Origin: Saccoglossus kowalevskii
Taxonomy: Eukaryota > Hemichordata > Enteropneusta > Harrimaniidae
Length of the DNA stretch: 24,203 bases
NCBI RefSeq assembly: GCF_000003605.2
Contig: NW_003126897.1
Span: 112,819-137,021, forward strand
Direction of reading: 5' to 3'
Shown in pieces: positions 9,026 to 20,412 of this stretch. Below the pieces are notes generated by a model. The model saw only the letters and a program-made list of their open reading frames with translations, made no database searches and had not been told where the DNA came from. The first letter of the stretch is position 1. Each line of letters begins with the position of its first letter. Made by a program: the position numbers and the translations under genes.

Positions 9026-9822
9026 CTGAAAAAGAAATTTGAGAATTTTGTTACACAATGTGTCTGGCAGCATTAGAGTAAAAATTTTGGAATATCCAAG
9101 AGAAAAATCAACATACCAACCAGTGTTCTTAAAATTGCATTTCTGGTTTGACAGTGGGAATTGCAAATAGCTGCCAAATTCTACTATTTGCATTAGAAAG
9201 TAGGTGGGCAGACATACCTACTAAAACCACTCACGGAGAACATTACAAGCAATCAAAATTCTCAGCAATATATCAAAGAACTGAACATAAAAAAAACAAT
9301 AATTGGAGAATTTTATTGAGAAATGAGTAAAAAAAACAGCAACTTCTACTATTGTTGGTCACCACCAAAAGCCAAAAATGTAATGTAATGCACTGCATGA
9401 TGCCTCATTAATATAGTTGTGACTTTTATCTAAAAGTGAAAGTGGGAATAGCAAATTGAAATGAGTACATTCACAAGAGGCGTCCAGGTTCACAAGGAGG
9501 CGTCCAGGTTCACAAGAGGCGTCCAGGTTCACAAGAGGCGTCCAGGTTCACAAGAGGCGTCCAGGTTCACAAGAGGCGTCCAGGTTCACAAGAGGCGTCC
9601 AGGTTCACAAGAGGCGTCCAGGTTCACAAGAGGCGTCCAGGTTCACAAGAGGCGTCCAGGTTCACAAGAGACGTCCAGGTTCACAAGAGGTGTAAAATAG
9701 GCAATTAAGCACTTCCCAAGTTCACGTAAGATTTGGTTCAATACTGGTTTCCTCTTCAATAATAGTCTTAGTCAAAGAACAGAATTTGACATTACCCAAA
9801 CCCCAAAATAGCTTAAACTTAC
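9026..9822 (-). other. cyclin E intron 6, carries a minisatellite
   Basis: A 797-bp GT-AG intron. Apart from the 19-bp tandem array at 9471-9690 no feature is recognised. The open frame through the array is a product of the repeat. Confidence 0.85.
9471..9690. repeat. 19-bp minisatellite, about 11.6 units
   Basis: The unit is TCACAAGAGGCGTCCAGGT, 19 bp, repeated head-to-tail 11 times plus 10 bases of a twelfth. One early unit has an extra G (AAGGAGG) and the last full unit has GAC for GGC; otherwise the units are identical. Near-perfect homogeneity indicates recent expansion. Because 19 is not a multiple of 3 and the unit has no in-frame stop, the plus strand stays open for 79 codons with a 19-residue period. 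This is not evidence of a gene. Confidence 0.96.
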
Positions 9823-9918
9823 CTTTAATACAACTAATTCTTCAATTAAAATTTCATTTTCTGTACAAGCACCATCAGTAACATATGCAAATTCTGATAA
9901 TCTGGGAGGATAAATTTC
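9823..9918 (-). CDS. CCNE: cyclin E coding exon 6
   Basis: The acceptor is TTATTTTCAG (AG at 9920-9919) and the donor is AAG|GTAAGT at 9823/9822. It encodes residues 207-238: [20 protein letters not shown], then a helix ending VVLK, in phase 0 at both ends. EIYPPKL and [11 protein letters not shown] are diagnostic of cyclin E in animals. With 32 codons and no ATG it was found by splice sites and homology rather than by length. Confidence 0.95.
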
Positions 9919-10205
9919 CTGAAAATAAGATTTATATATTAGTTACCACCTAAAATATTTGGGGAGGCTGGTCATCTTTTATTGAGCTGAAAATGTACAT
10001 TATACGATACAGATGTACTCAATACAGATTGTATGGTATATTCGTGTGTGTAGATAAATTCACTGAAAATATAAACCAAGAAACAAAAATTGTATGCACT
10101 GCTTGACAGTGTTCATTTGGAAGAGTCGCCGTGTTGGGAAACGCACAAACATGTTTGACAAATAACAACTGTTAACTAGAAAGTTTGTAATAATATGAAG
10201 CTCAC

Positions 10206-10352
10206 CTCTAATTTGGCTGCTACAAAAAGAGCAGTAATTCCTATAAGTTGAAGTCTAGTTTTGGGTATATCTTTCTGTGTTGCTAGGTATCTATCTACAA
10301 AATCTTGGGCTAAGTAGTAAGTTTCTCTGTGTAGCCTATAAACTTCGCATAC
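10206..10352 (-). CDS. CCNE: cyclin E coding exon 5 (cyclin-box N core)
   Basis: The acceptor is GACTTGCAG (AG at 10354-10353) and the donor is GAG|GTGAGC at 10206/10205. It encodes residues 158-206, [18 protein letters not shown] through [18 protein letters not shown], in phase 0 at both ends. This is the most conserved part of the cyclin box; the Lys and Glu of AAKLE are conserved and the Glu-rich end contacts CDK2. Human has [26 protein letters not shown] and AAKLE. The ATG just upstream lies in the intron and is not used as a start. Confidence 0.97.
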
Positions 10353-13300
10353 CTGCAAGTCAAAAACAAAGCCAATATGAATACCCCATATAAAACAGTT
10401 GTCACGGTTTGAGGGTTAATTATTTCACTTACTTAAACAGGTAACAAAATAAATTTGGAATGCAGTTCAAGGGATGAAAATTAGATAATAAAAAAAAAAC
10501 AATCATCCAGGGAATACCATTGCAGAACTGATCAATTGACTCAGCTATCAATCTGGCAACTATTAAGACCCGTGAGAGCTAATTATCATTTTCAATTTTG
10601 ACCATTCTGAATAGATTTTAATTGGATAGTTCCCCTAATCAGCTATTAACTATGTTCAGGAGAGCCATTTATCAGCCATTCATAAAAAAACAATGCCTGA
10701 TCCTCTGATGTATTCTGCTCCACTTTGCATTGAGGATGCCTTGGCTCTTAGGGTGCAGTGGTGCTGCTGGACATGCAGTACAAACATTTTTTTATCATTC
10801 TGATGCAATCTAAATGCCATTCTCCCTAATCTAATACCACATATTAGGTGGTCTGGGTATAATGTGTAAGCTATACTACTAGTGTTCTCACCAGGAATTA
10901 AATATGTGGTGTGCAATTATTCCATCAGTTTAAAAAGTATGACCAATAACAAAAGACACAAATAAAGTAGTTTGTTATTCATAGAGCAGAGATGGTGTAC
11001 TCTGCAGGGGTCTCGCTTAGAGCCAGCCGACAAGTCCAAATCATCATCCCACCCCCACTTTACTGACTATTCTGTCAAGTAAATTTACAGTGATTAGGCT
11101 TTATAGAAACATGCCATATCATATTACATTATACAGAGAGGGTTTTTGGAAGGGAGCGTTTTTTTTTTTCACTTGTTAATTACTCAATAGTGATTTTCTA
11201 GCTATGCCACCAAAATGTACTGTATCACATGTTTATGGACACAATATCACAATAACTTAAAGGATGATACAGATACTTCATTCACAATTCTGTTTTGTAT
11301 ATGCACGAGTGAAATGATTGAATAATTCTGATTGCAAGTGCTTTTCTTACACCACTGCGCATTTTCTATATACCTATTTATACTTCAGTAAATTTTAGTT
11401 TACCTCAAAACAGTTTGTCATTTTCAAAGGTAACATATTCCATAGTTAATGGCAAGATGGTACATACAAATTTCATGAAACTGTCTTTCATGAACAGATA
11501 CTTTTTTTATGACAATACATAATGAGGGAGGGTCCAGTTTATATTTGTCACGATATATTTACACCATACATGTACATACAAAACCTCAAATTAGCAACAC
11601 GACACAAATCCAACCAACACTGTAAATAGCACATGGGAGCCACTTCACAGGTCACTAAAAATCCATTTACAAAGGTTAACAGCTTGGTTGTTGATTGGAA
11701 AGTTGATTTAAACTGACACACCTGTACTTTCAATATTGACAATCCAGTACCAAATTACTTACGACAGACAAGACAACCAGAACAGTTCATGCCAACCAAC
11801 ATTTAGCAGTTTGAAACAAACACTTGCAACCACCACCTGCCTTTCTCCCTTATCTTTGAGACTTTACACAAAATATTAACAAGTTTTGTTTGTCAACCAC
11901 TTGTGGATGTCAACCACCTGCTACATATTAATGAGGCAAAAGTATGCGACTTTCTAGACACGCCTCTTTTTTTAACTGAGCAATGAAACCTAATGAAATC
12001 GCATAAAAACTTGTGACTGTCAATGCTAATATAATAACCAACTACTGTCATTTAATTAATAGAGGTTGAAAGGAAATTGTATTCACATTTTTGACACAAT
12101 TGACTGCAATGAAATTTTCAATTGTCCGTGATAACTGACCCCTGTGTCTCAAATGGCAGAGTGTACTGGCTAGAATACTGTATTTAAAAAATAAAGCAAC
12201 CAGAGATTATTGCACATCTGTTTGAACACTACATTCAGGGGGGGGGCACTATTTTCATTTATCAAATTTTTATTGAAAAAGTCCGCAACTGTTTCGTTTT
12301 TATTAATGACAGTTCTTTCATGGGAAGTTAAATTTATGCATGCAAACAAAATGTAGGCCAGATATGTGAACTGAATTTCCATAATGGTCAAATGTTGTCA
12401 CGAAGCTTGTTAGTGAAAAGTTCTATGTGCCATTTGTCTAGGAAACTGAGAAACCTTTAAAGTGGCATTTTTTTTTTCATTCTGTCTTATCCAACACGTG
12501 CTGGATAAATTTCTCGCAAAGTAGAGCTACATGGTTATGTGACCATGAACAACTGTCCAATCAGCCGAGTGACAGGAGTTTGGGAGACAATCAACAAATC
12601 TTACACCCGAGAAACTTTGTTTTAAAAAAACTTTCCAAGTGACTGCACTTTTCGATGGTGTCCCAGTTTTACAGTAATATGACAAGCAAACCTGCAACTA
12701 AAGTACGTCAGGACTGCATCAGGCAACCACAGCCCAACAATGAATTAACCTGGTAATTTTTTGATTACATTGAATACTGGTAACTCATAATGCCATCAAT
12801 TTTGGTTGAATATTTTGACCACTTTCGAATTTTTAGGCGATTAATTGTAAATTTTGAACCAAATGGACATAATTTCCCCCTGGCTACAGGTCTTGAAAAA
12901 TTCATACAATTGTGTTTTCTGAAAGATTACAAAAGTAGAATTTTGTAAAGGGATAAGATCAATGCAAGAACTTTTATTACATTTTCTAGAATAATGGAGA
13001 AATCTAATTTGGCTTTGAAAATTTATTCCATTCACATTGAAGGTAATTTTCACCACATAATTACACACGTTTATATATAGCATTAAGTAACAGACCAAAC
13101 AACTATCTTTTCTTCAATTGACAAAGTGTTTTTAAAAGCACTGTATTTTGGTCACGCTGGTTGTAATCCTATTACACTTAATAGTCAGATACAAAATAAG
13201 ACCCTCAAAAAGTGAAACAAATGGAACAAGGTTAGCCATGCTAGCTTGGCAGAGAAATAAACACCCACAAGTGAAATATGGATCATATAAAAAAAATGAC

Positions 13301-14766
13301 AGCCGATAGTCAACACTTATTTGCAATGCAACCACTCATTTTAGCAAAGCATCAGTGCAACCTTTCAGTGAACTGCTCACTCCCGGGCTTGGATTCCAGT
13401 CACACATCATCTACTTTCAACTTACAAAACCTACTCAATAGTGTTGAATTCAACATTTACGAAGCTGTTATGATGAAGCCAAATTACTTCCCTTCAGTTC
13501 AGTTCAAACTTAATGGTCAGACTTTTTTTTTATATTTGTGGGAGGTACAGGTAACGGTTCAGATACCTGGTGGAACCAAAGGTCATGGGAAAATGAGACT
13601 AATGGTTAAACCTGGGTAGCGAAAACCAGGTAGCAGTGATGTAGAGGAAGTGACCTTTGACCTTGCTTCACAATATCTTGTCCAGTACAATGAATGGCAT
13701 GTAATGATATTTCATTCAGATTTTAAAGTATCCTTTCTCAAAATCTCGAGAGTATTGTTTTAAGTGACATAAATTATGAAATAAGTTGACCAAAATTTCA
13801 GCATGTTCTGGAGTAGGTGGCTCGATTTAGAAACTAGTCAGCCAATATGAGACACTTTTATAGGTTGTGTGTTTAAAAAATGCATAGTAGCTGGCTGAAC
13901 AAGTCAAATAGACAGCTATTTAGCTGACTTAACACCATGGAAACCCATTCATTAAACCTTAAATGTCGCCACATTATTTTTTTTTAAATAACCAGTTTAA
14001 CGAAGATTTTACGAGGTATCACACCATAAAGATATGCAAATGAGACTACAGTAAAGAACTAATGTTTTGACACATTCTCAACTATTTGCTATTACCACAT
14101 TTTATAAGACACCATCAGTGGGGTCATTTTGAAACAGGAAAAAAATATATGCAAATATGTAACCCCAACAAAAGACTTATATTTTCAAACATGACAATTC
14201 AGCATCAAGTGGAGATCGAGCAATGTCTTCTTCATCTTAAACTTGATTGTTGATTCACTTCCAGTCATCACCAATAAAGTTTTGGACGGATATTTTACTA
14301 TACCAACTTTAGTTTTGTTTTAAGCATGATGTTCATTCTGTATCGCAAGCCATCCGTTTTAGCTTTGAGACATGGAAAATGAACTTTACACACATGAAGA
14401 TATAGACAAAACTGCTTGGTATCACTACATACATTTGTAAGAAGACAATATATATAATAAGCTTTTGAAAAACTGGGGGGAAATGAACTCATCAATGACT
14501 AGGTATCAAAACGCCCTCCACCAGGCCAGACCTGAAATGAGTTCAAAGTTCAAAACCCTGGACTTGAGTACATTCTACCAGAATATTAAATATCATGTAA
14601 CAAATTGTCACTGTACAAGTAATTAATCCATTACGCATGTTGCTCATCAGATTTGAAACAATACAATTTCAACTTTTTCACATCCACAAGTCATGGTACA
14701 CATGTTGAGAACGGGGCATACACAACAATGCCAGATGTGTGGGGTAGGAAAACAGATAAAACTTAC
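10353..14766 (-). other. cyclin E intron 4 (4.4 kb)
   Basis: A GT-AG intron with mostly AT-rich unique sequence. It holds a 9-G run at 12238-12246 and a perfect DR1 motif at 13651-13663. Several open frames up to 113 codons (for example 13278-13619 on the plus strand) have no recognisable domain and are not called. No transposon ends are recognised. Confidence 0.8.
13651..13663 (-). promoter_or_regulatory. perfect DR1 nuclear-receptor element
   Basis: On the minus strand the sequence is AGGTCA-A-AGGTCA, the consensus direct repeat with one-base spacing bound by RXR heterodimers, HNF4 and COUP-TF type receptors. A 13-mer match in 24 kb on two strands is unlikely by chance. Activity is not shown. 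Confidence 0.45.
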
Positions 14767-15087
14767 CTCTATAAGCCAGTCTAAAAGAATTGATCTCATT
14801 TTGGCATGGATATGAGGATGCCTATCAAGGAATTTATCGTCTCTTGTGTAACTACTCTCTTTCTGTACCATCACATCCCACACTTCTCTAGAATCTGCCC
14901 AGTTTAGAAACGGAAGTGGCGACGTCCTCAGAGAAGGCATAGGAAAGAGATTCCTGAACTGGAACTTGGAATGTGGTACAAAATCCACTGGGGTGGCGGG
15001 GAGCCTGTCTTCGTGGGTATCTAATACTGTTGGTACAAGACTACATGTTGCTACGCTGGAGCTTTCAGAGATAGGAATCCACGAATT
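14767..15087 (-). CDS. CCNE: cyclin E coding exon 4 (linker and cyclin-box start)
   Basis: The acceptor is TACCTTTCTTGCAG (AG at 15089-15088) and the donor is GAG|GTAAGT at 14767/14766. It encodes residues 51-157, in phase 0 at both ends. NSWIP matches the NCWPP region of CCNE2. CSLVPT recalls human CSLIPTP, but the Pro after Thr is replaced by Val. TSPLPFLNWADSREVW and YTRDDKFLDRHP lead into MRSILLDWLIE (147-157). MRSILLDW is the hydrophobic docking patch that binds RxL motifs of p27/p21-type inhibitors and substrates. An upstream in-frame ATG belongs to intron 3. Confidence 0.95.
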
Positions 15088-18000
15088 CTGCAAGAAAGGT
15101 ACAGATGGAAGAATGTTATACAAAGGTCATGGTCACAAGCATGAACAAGTCTGGCACTGTCGCGTCTTTCTGCTTGTATCTAAATGCAGTGTCACCATTA
15201 ATTAAGGAGTGAGGCTTTTAACACTACATTTAAGAATGAAGTGAAAAGCCAAGACTTGAATGAGGCATGCAATTAACTGGTAATGCACTTATAGCAAGGT
15301 ACAACATAACATTATGGCATCATCTCATCTCAGCTTAAAACATCAATCCAAGTCTACAACTTACATCAATGCATACAAGAACACTCAGTGATCTCAAAGT
15401 CTGAGGCACCATCACAAAATCCTGGAAAGTCAAATACTGTGCTTTTGACAGCAAAAAGCAGTCTGCTCCTCTTTGATCTTCCGAACATGCACTGATATGA
15501 CCTTGTCTACAAAACCCAGATTATTGTGTCTTTTGTTGTTACGTTTGTTAAGAGAACAGCACCTACTGAATATTGATGAGGACACCGCCTTTCAAGGCAC
15601 GTGACAAGGCGGTTGGAACAGCTGCTGCAAGTGATGAAACTATAGAGCAGCCACGCGACAATATTGTTTCGGCAACAAAAAGAAATTTTAGCAATTGTTA
15701 AAGTGATCATAAAAGTACAATTTCATGTGCGTCAATAGATGCTGGTGCTAAATAGAAGACTAATGGTATGCCAGCACCCCTCAATAGCCAAGGAAATTCT
15801 TGGACTGATAGAGTACCCTATTTTCTAAAGAATGAGGAAAAGAATACAACAACTACACATAAAACATGGTTTTCCTTGCAAAACCACTTGGCAGGAACAT
15901 ATAATTACTAAACATAGCTTTTATCCATATAACCTGCCATATGATACGCAGCAATCACCCAATCACTTGTACAATTCAAATCAGCAGTTTTCACAACTTT
16001 TCAAATTGAAATTGAGGGGGGGATGATACCAATATTCTTTTTTCAACCATCGCTTAACCTGTATCACTTAGCAGAATCAATTTACAATACAACATATACA
16101 AGTACTAGTTTTACACAATGCATATGGCAATAGTAAGTAATACATGTGTATAGGCATGTACGTTGTGAAGTCTGATCTTTGTGCTAAATTGGTCAATAAA
16201 TTACTTAAAAATAAAATGTTTAGAAAAAACGTAAAGAATTGTCAGTTATACCAGTTACACACAGAACTAAAATTATTTTCACTAAAGAATACACATGAAC
16301 TTGAAAGTAGGCAGATTAGCATAATTCCAGTAAAATTTTACTATAATGCCAGAATCTGTTTGGCCGTAACAAACACAAATAGAAAAAAAAATCCAGATTT
16401 TACCAGTCAATTAGGTAATCCATCAACCCCTGATAATTAAGTTCATTAACCAGAATATTCACTTATGAAACAAATTAAAGATTTTGTAGAATAAATTAGA
16501 TTATTCTTGACATCCATTAAATACTTTAACAGGATGAACAATATCATGTCACAGGTAGACAAAGCAATGTAACTACATGCATTACATCACTAGACACACC
16601 ATCTATTCATCTGTGTGCATTATCTTACATGCAGCATAATGAATATAGCAGTTGAAAACAACAGAAGATGATCATCTAATACAACAGACATTAGATGTGT
16701 TCAATAATGTATGCAACCACCCTCCAGGTCAATAAGGTTGGCTGTCCAGGGCATCTACCTTGCCAAATGCAAGACATCAATATAAAGAGGCATTTGTTCA
16801 GCCAATGGACTTACTTTACAGCAGAGTTGGTTGCACAGGAGGAGCCAATGTTTTGTAAAGTTATTCCATCCTTAAGACGTCATAATGCCCCTGCACTGAG
16901 CCTGGTTTTATTGTTTTGTAACAAATGATCACATCCGACAATAACAAGGAGTGTAATGAGTATTTAACACCCAACTATCCTTCAAAGACCGGAAACCTCA
17001 CGCAACACGTAAATGTCATCAAAGGCAGCAGTCCTGTGCATTGTATTACAACCTTGGGGGTATACAAATCAAAAAGACTCACTTGTTGCCAATAAACGCA
17101 GAAGTATATTAATTAAGCATGCCATTCATCAACAATCGACCAAAAGATAGACCGGAATTAAACAGGCAAACACGAGAACTTGACAGAGAGGGTTATGGGA
17201 TAGGGATTTCATGTAGTCAAAGATGGTATGCATTCAACAATTACCCATCATATCATTGTCGAGCAAATTAGAAATTGACTACCACAACAAGAAACAGTCT
17301 TGCATGAAACATGTGTCCGAGTCAACCCAGTTCATAACTTGGCAAGAACTATTAACTCAATTTTTGTTTTAGTTCCATGGCTCATAGCAAAATTGAATTC
17401 CCACAGAATACAGGCATCACTATTATGGTAACATTTATTGCATAAAGCACTAGTACTATACATTAAACTGATGTGAGGAACTTGGGTTAATAAGTTTGGG
17501 AAACTTTACATTGAGTTACCTGCTTACTGGCCTCAATAAAAACACTGAATTTCACTATTATAACAAATATAACAATTGCTAATTAGTACAACATTGCTTA
17601 TGTAGTATTCATCTATGAAGTCATATCCATGAAATGGTAGGTTTTAAGAAAAAAAAAATTATTGCCAGTTGATTGGATATTGCTGTACACCCAAGAAATC
17701 TTAAATTGTGCATGCCATGAAATAGGTTCACGTGAATGGATACCCAGACCTCAAGCTCACATTTCATCTAATAAACAGGATTTTGTCCGTTCCCCTTTAA
17801 ATGGTTAAAGAGAATACACGAAAAAAACAGTTCACAAGAGTATGCATGTTGTAAAAAGACATGACAACTATCTAACAAGATAAAATTAAGGAGGCGCCTC
17901 AAATGAAATTTGCATTTTTGTACCAATTAAGAGGCATGCATAAGTTTCTATTGTGAATTCTCAAATGTGTCGGAGTGTTAATTATTCGTTACAAATAGAC

Positions 18001-19943
18001 CCGTCAGACAAGACTGCTTCTTCAATTCAAAGAATAAAACTGACAACTGAGGAATATACCATGAAACCACGCTACACATTTCCAAACACCACAACATGCA
18101 ATTAAGTGTTCAAGCTTTGGATGTTGGTTTTCAAGACAAGGACAATTCCATGCTATATCTAGCCCCCACCCAAAAAAGGTGGTTATGCTGTGCATGTTTT
18201 TCGTTAAAACTTATATTACAAGTACACACTTAAGAAATACCCGGTAAACCTAATAAAACCACCTCTGAATGGGAAAGAAAAACTAGCCGCTTCAGGCAGA
18301 AGTTTTGATTTGCACCACAGCAGGCTTTCATTAACAGGAGCTGACAACGACCTCTTCAGAAACCCAAACTTAGAACAGTGGCTGACCACAAAAATGAAAC
18401 AATGAACTGAACAAATGAAATTTAAGCCTCAGTGAATCTAAATGCTGCTAGAAAAGAGGAGAGGATTGTTAAGATTTTTGGGCTTCTTTTTGTGTATACA
18501 AGTTTTTGGAAACCTGGATCCATATGCACAGCTATTTTTTTTCAATTTAAAAGAAAAATTTTCCACATTTTTCAAGAGGCTTGTACTTCAAGAGTAATTT
18601 ACATCCTGTTTTTTTTAAACGATAGAACATTTTTGCAAGCATTTCTGGCCATGTACTTTTCGCTCATAAAAAAGATACACCATACAAATTATACTGTGCT
18701 TGCAACACAAGTTATTATAAGTAAAAGAACTATTATATATCATTTATATTATTTCAGTACGATTTTAATTAACCAGTCAAGGCAACATAAAACATGCACA
18801 TAGCCAATAAGCCTGCTTTATGTACAACATGTGGCTGCAAAACTCCATGGCCAGAAATGCTAGCCGAAACATGCCCTGTCAAAAAAACAATTCTAGTAAG
18901 GTCAACTCAACTTCACATAAAAATTGAGTTATTAATGCGCTTTCATGAACCAAATATCTGATGTTAAAAAAACCGAAGCTTAAAAGCAAATAAAAAATTG
19001 CAACATAAATCATTGTTGTATTTAAGCAAAAAAAATTTAAAGTTTATAAAACACACCTACATTAGTTTGCACTTTTACAGTAAAGATACAAGTTGAAACA
19101 TGATTTCTTTTTTTAAATTTATTTATGCACATGGATGTGATAAAGTTTACCAATCGGTGCTCAGTGTAGTGGGTTAGTTGAGAAACATACACCCCATGCA
19201 TACACCTAACAGGTAGATATGACAACTAAAAAGCATAATGGTATTACTTACTATGCACGCTAACCATAACATGTTGTATCATGATATTTAAATGACCTAC
19301 CCTTAAACAAACTGAAATGACTCCTTAAATATGCACCTTTAAATGTATAACAGATTAAACCTAACATATCTCCACTGGTTTGTTTTGGCAATTCTTTTTG
19401 AAAAAATGAATTGTAAGGCTTGTCAAATAAGTATGAAGTCAAATTCATAGATATACAGTACCAGAATTCAAACAGTTTCACATTTTAAAAAATCCAAAAA
19501 CATTCAATTGTTATATAATTTCATCAAACCTGAATATAATATTACCTGTGTGTAATTCTGAAAGCTGGTATTGGGTTAAAAGCCAGAAACACGAAAAAAA
19601 ATAAACAACTCATCATAAGCAACTACTCAAAGTTTTACTCATACATATTCATGAGCTAGCACTTGTCAAAAAGTAAATGACAGCTCAACAGAACGGGGTC
19701 GGTTCTAAATCTACAGCAAGAAAAACAGGAATATAATACTACGAAATATAAATGCAGAATATTACAGCATAAAATGTGTTTGATATTTGCAGTGAAAAAA
19801 ATTAAATCTATATGTGTTGTGCTTATTTCGCGGTAAAAAATTGGCGGGAGTACGTGACTGTGGCGCGAACCCAAATCACGACCGAAACACAACAAAAATC
19901 CCGGCAAAAATGCAATTCCGGAAAATTTGACAAAACGTCTTAC
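15088..19943 (-). other. cyclin E intron 3 (4.9 kb), largest intron
   Basis: A GT-AG intron separating the 50-residue N-terminal head from the rest of the protein. Near its 5' end (19826-19870) is a GC-richer patch with three E2F-like motifs. The remainder is AT-rich. The longest open frame (18432-18803, plus strand, 123 codons, hydrophobic and T-rich DNA) has no recognisable family and is not called. No transposon ends are recognised. Confidence 0.8.
19826..19870. promoter_or_regulatory. cluster of three E2F-like motifs in intron 3
   Basis: TTTCGCGG (19826-19833), TTGGCGGGAG (19841-19850) and GTGGCGCGAAC (19860-19870, TTCGCGCC on the other strand) resemble the E2F/DP consensus TTTSSCGC within 45 bp. 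The patch stands out as CpG-rich in AT-rich surroundings and starts about 75 bp into intron 3. Cyclin E is an established E2F target, so an intronic enhancer is plausible. Confidence 0.5.
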
Positions 19944-19997
19944 CTTTATCTGAAACTGCTGTCTTCTCCTCTGAATTTGCATGGTCCTGTTCTCTTC
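19944..19997 (-). CDS. CCNE: cyclin E coding exon 3 (54 nt)
   Basis: The acceptor is GATATTTACAG (AG at 19999-19998) and the donor is AAG|GTAAGA at 19944/19943. It encodes residues 33-50, EENRTMQIQRRRQQFQIK, in phase 0 at both ends. It is a basic, Gln/Arg-rich stretch equivalent to the RRREEVTKKHQYEIR segment of CCNE2, and QIK joins NSWIP of exon 4 as EIR joins NCWPP there. The internal ATG at residue 38 could seed a shorter isoform but is not needed. Confidence 0.9.
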
Positions 19998-20133
19998 CTG
20001 TAAATATCACGAATAGAATAATTTAATTTTCTCCCGAAAGCCAGCTGGTCGATATGCTGGGACATGAATGAATGAAATACGAACAGATTTAGTGAATGAA
20101 TGGATCCGGCAGAATGAATGACAGCTATGTTAC

Positions 20134-20215
20134 CTCCAATGCACACTCGGCTTTTCTCTTCCCACATACAACTAGCTTAACCTCTTCTGCATCGCCCTTC
20201 TTCGCCAAGCGCCCA
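20134..20215 (-). CDS. CCNE: cyclin E coding exon 2
   Basis: The acceptor is TACTTATTTACAG (AG at 20217-20216) and the donor is GAG|GTAACA at 20134/20133. The first base completes Ser 5. It then encodes residues 6-32, GRLAKKGDAEEVKLVVCGKR, KAECALE. It holds basic clusters (RLAKK, KRK) that may act as nuclear import signals. Introns on both sides are short (144 and 136 bp). The exon starts with one base of a split codon and ends in phase 0. Confidence 0.88.
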
Positions 20216-20359
20216 CTGTAAATAAGTACAACCGGATGCAATTATACTATATCAGATAATATTTTTAAAGCACAAAGAAAAATCCGGAAAAAATAAATAG
20301 TAATATAGAGTCGGCCCCAGACATTTGTATACACACAAGAATATGGTTATGCGACATAC

Positions 20360-20373
20360 CTTCGTCTTGACAT
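20360..20373 (-). CDS. CCNE: cyclin E coding exon 1 (start codon)
   Basis: ATG TCA AGA CGA AG, followed by the donor GTATGT at 20359. Joined to exon 2 it gives MSRRSGRLAKK, very like the CCNE2 start MSRRSSRLQAK; this resemblance and phase continuity fix the start. Context AAC-ATG has A at -3. Only 14 coding nucleotides lie here. A likely acceptor (TTTTTGTTTTCTAG ending at 20413) lies 39 nt upstream, so an additional non-coding first exon is probable. Confidence 0.85.
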
Positions 20374-20412
20374 GTTAAATGTTTCCAAGATGCTCAAATA
20401 ATTAAAATAAAC

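Larger units (their letters stand above)
6735..20373 (-). other. CCNE: cyclin E gene, 10 coding exons, 417 aa
   Basis: This is the G1/S cyclin that activates CDK2 in the nucleus. Splicing ten GT-AG exons (14, 82, 54, 321, 147, 96, 147, 112, 158 and 123 nt) gives an uninterrupted frame of 417 codons plus stop; human CCNE1 has 410 residues and CCNE2 404. Order: an Arg/Lys-rich N-terminus MSRRSGRLAKK with KRK at 24-26; the cyclin-box N fold, with MRSILLDW at 147-154 and VAAKLEEIYPPRL around 230-240; the C-terminal cyclin fold from ALNWDLSP; HNIQTH; and the degron LTPPQS at 403-408. The MSRRSxRL start and STEK near the end recall CCNE2, while the core fits either vertebrate paralogue, so it is most likely a pre-duplication cyclin E. 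It lies head-to-head with a BtpA-family gene and has E2F-like motifs upstream and in intron 3. I see no frameshift or missing core motif. Confidence 0.95.

Noticed and set aside
9461-9700. 79-codon frame with RFTRGVQVHK repeats
   Set aside because: It is a translation of the 19-bp minisatellite inside an intron, with no start or domain support.
13278-13619. 113-codon plus-strand frame in intron 4
   Set aside because: No recognisable domain, no splice partners and no repeat match; its length is within chance for AT-rich DNA.
14966-15205. 79-codon plus-strand frame
   Set aside because: Antisense shadow of cyclin E exon 4.
18432-18803. 123-codon hydrophobic frame in intron 3
   Set aside because: The apparent membrane-like composition follows from T-rich DNA; no family motif or neighbouring exon is seen.
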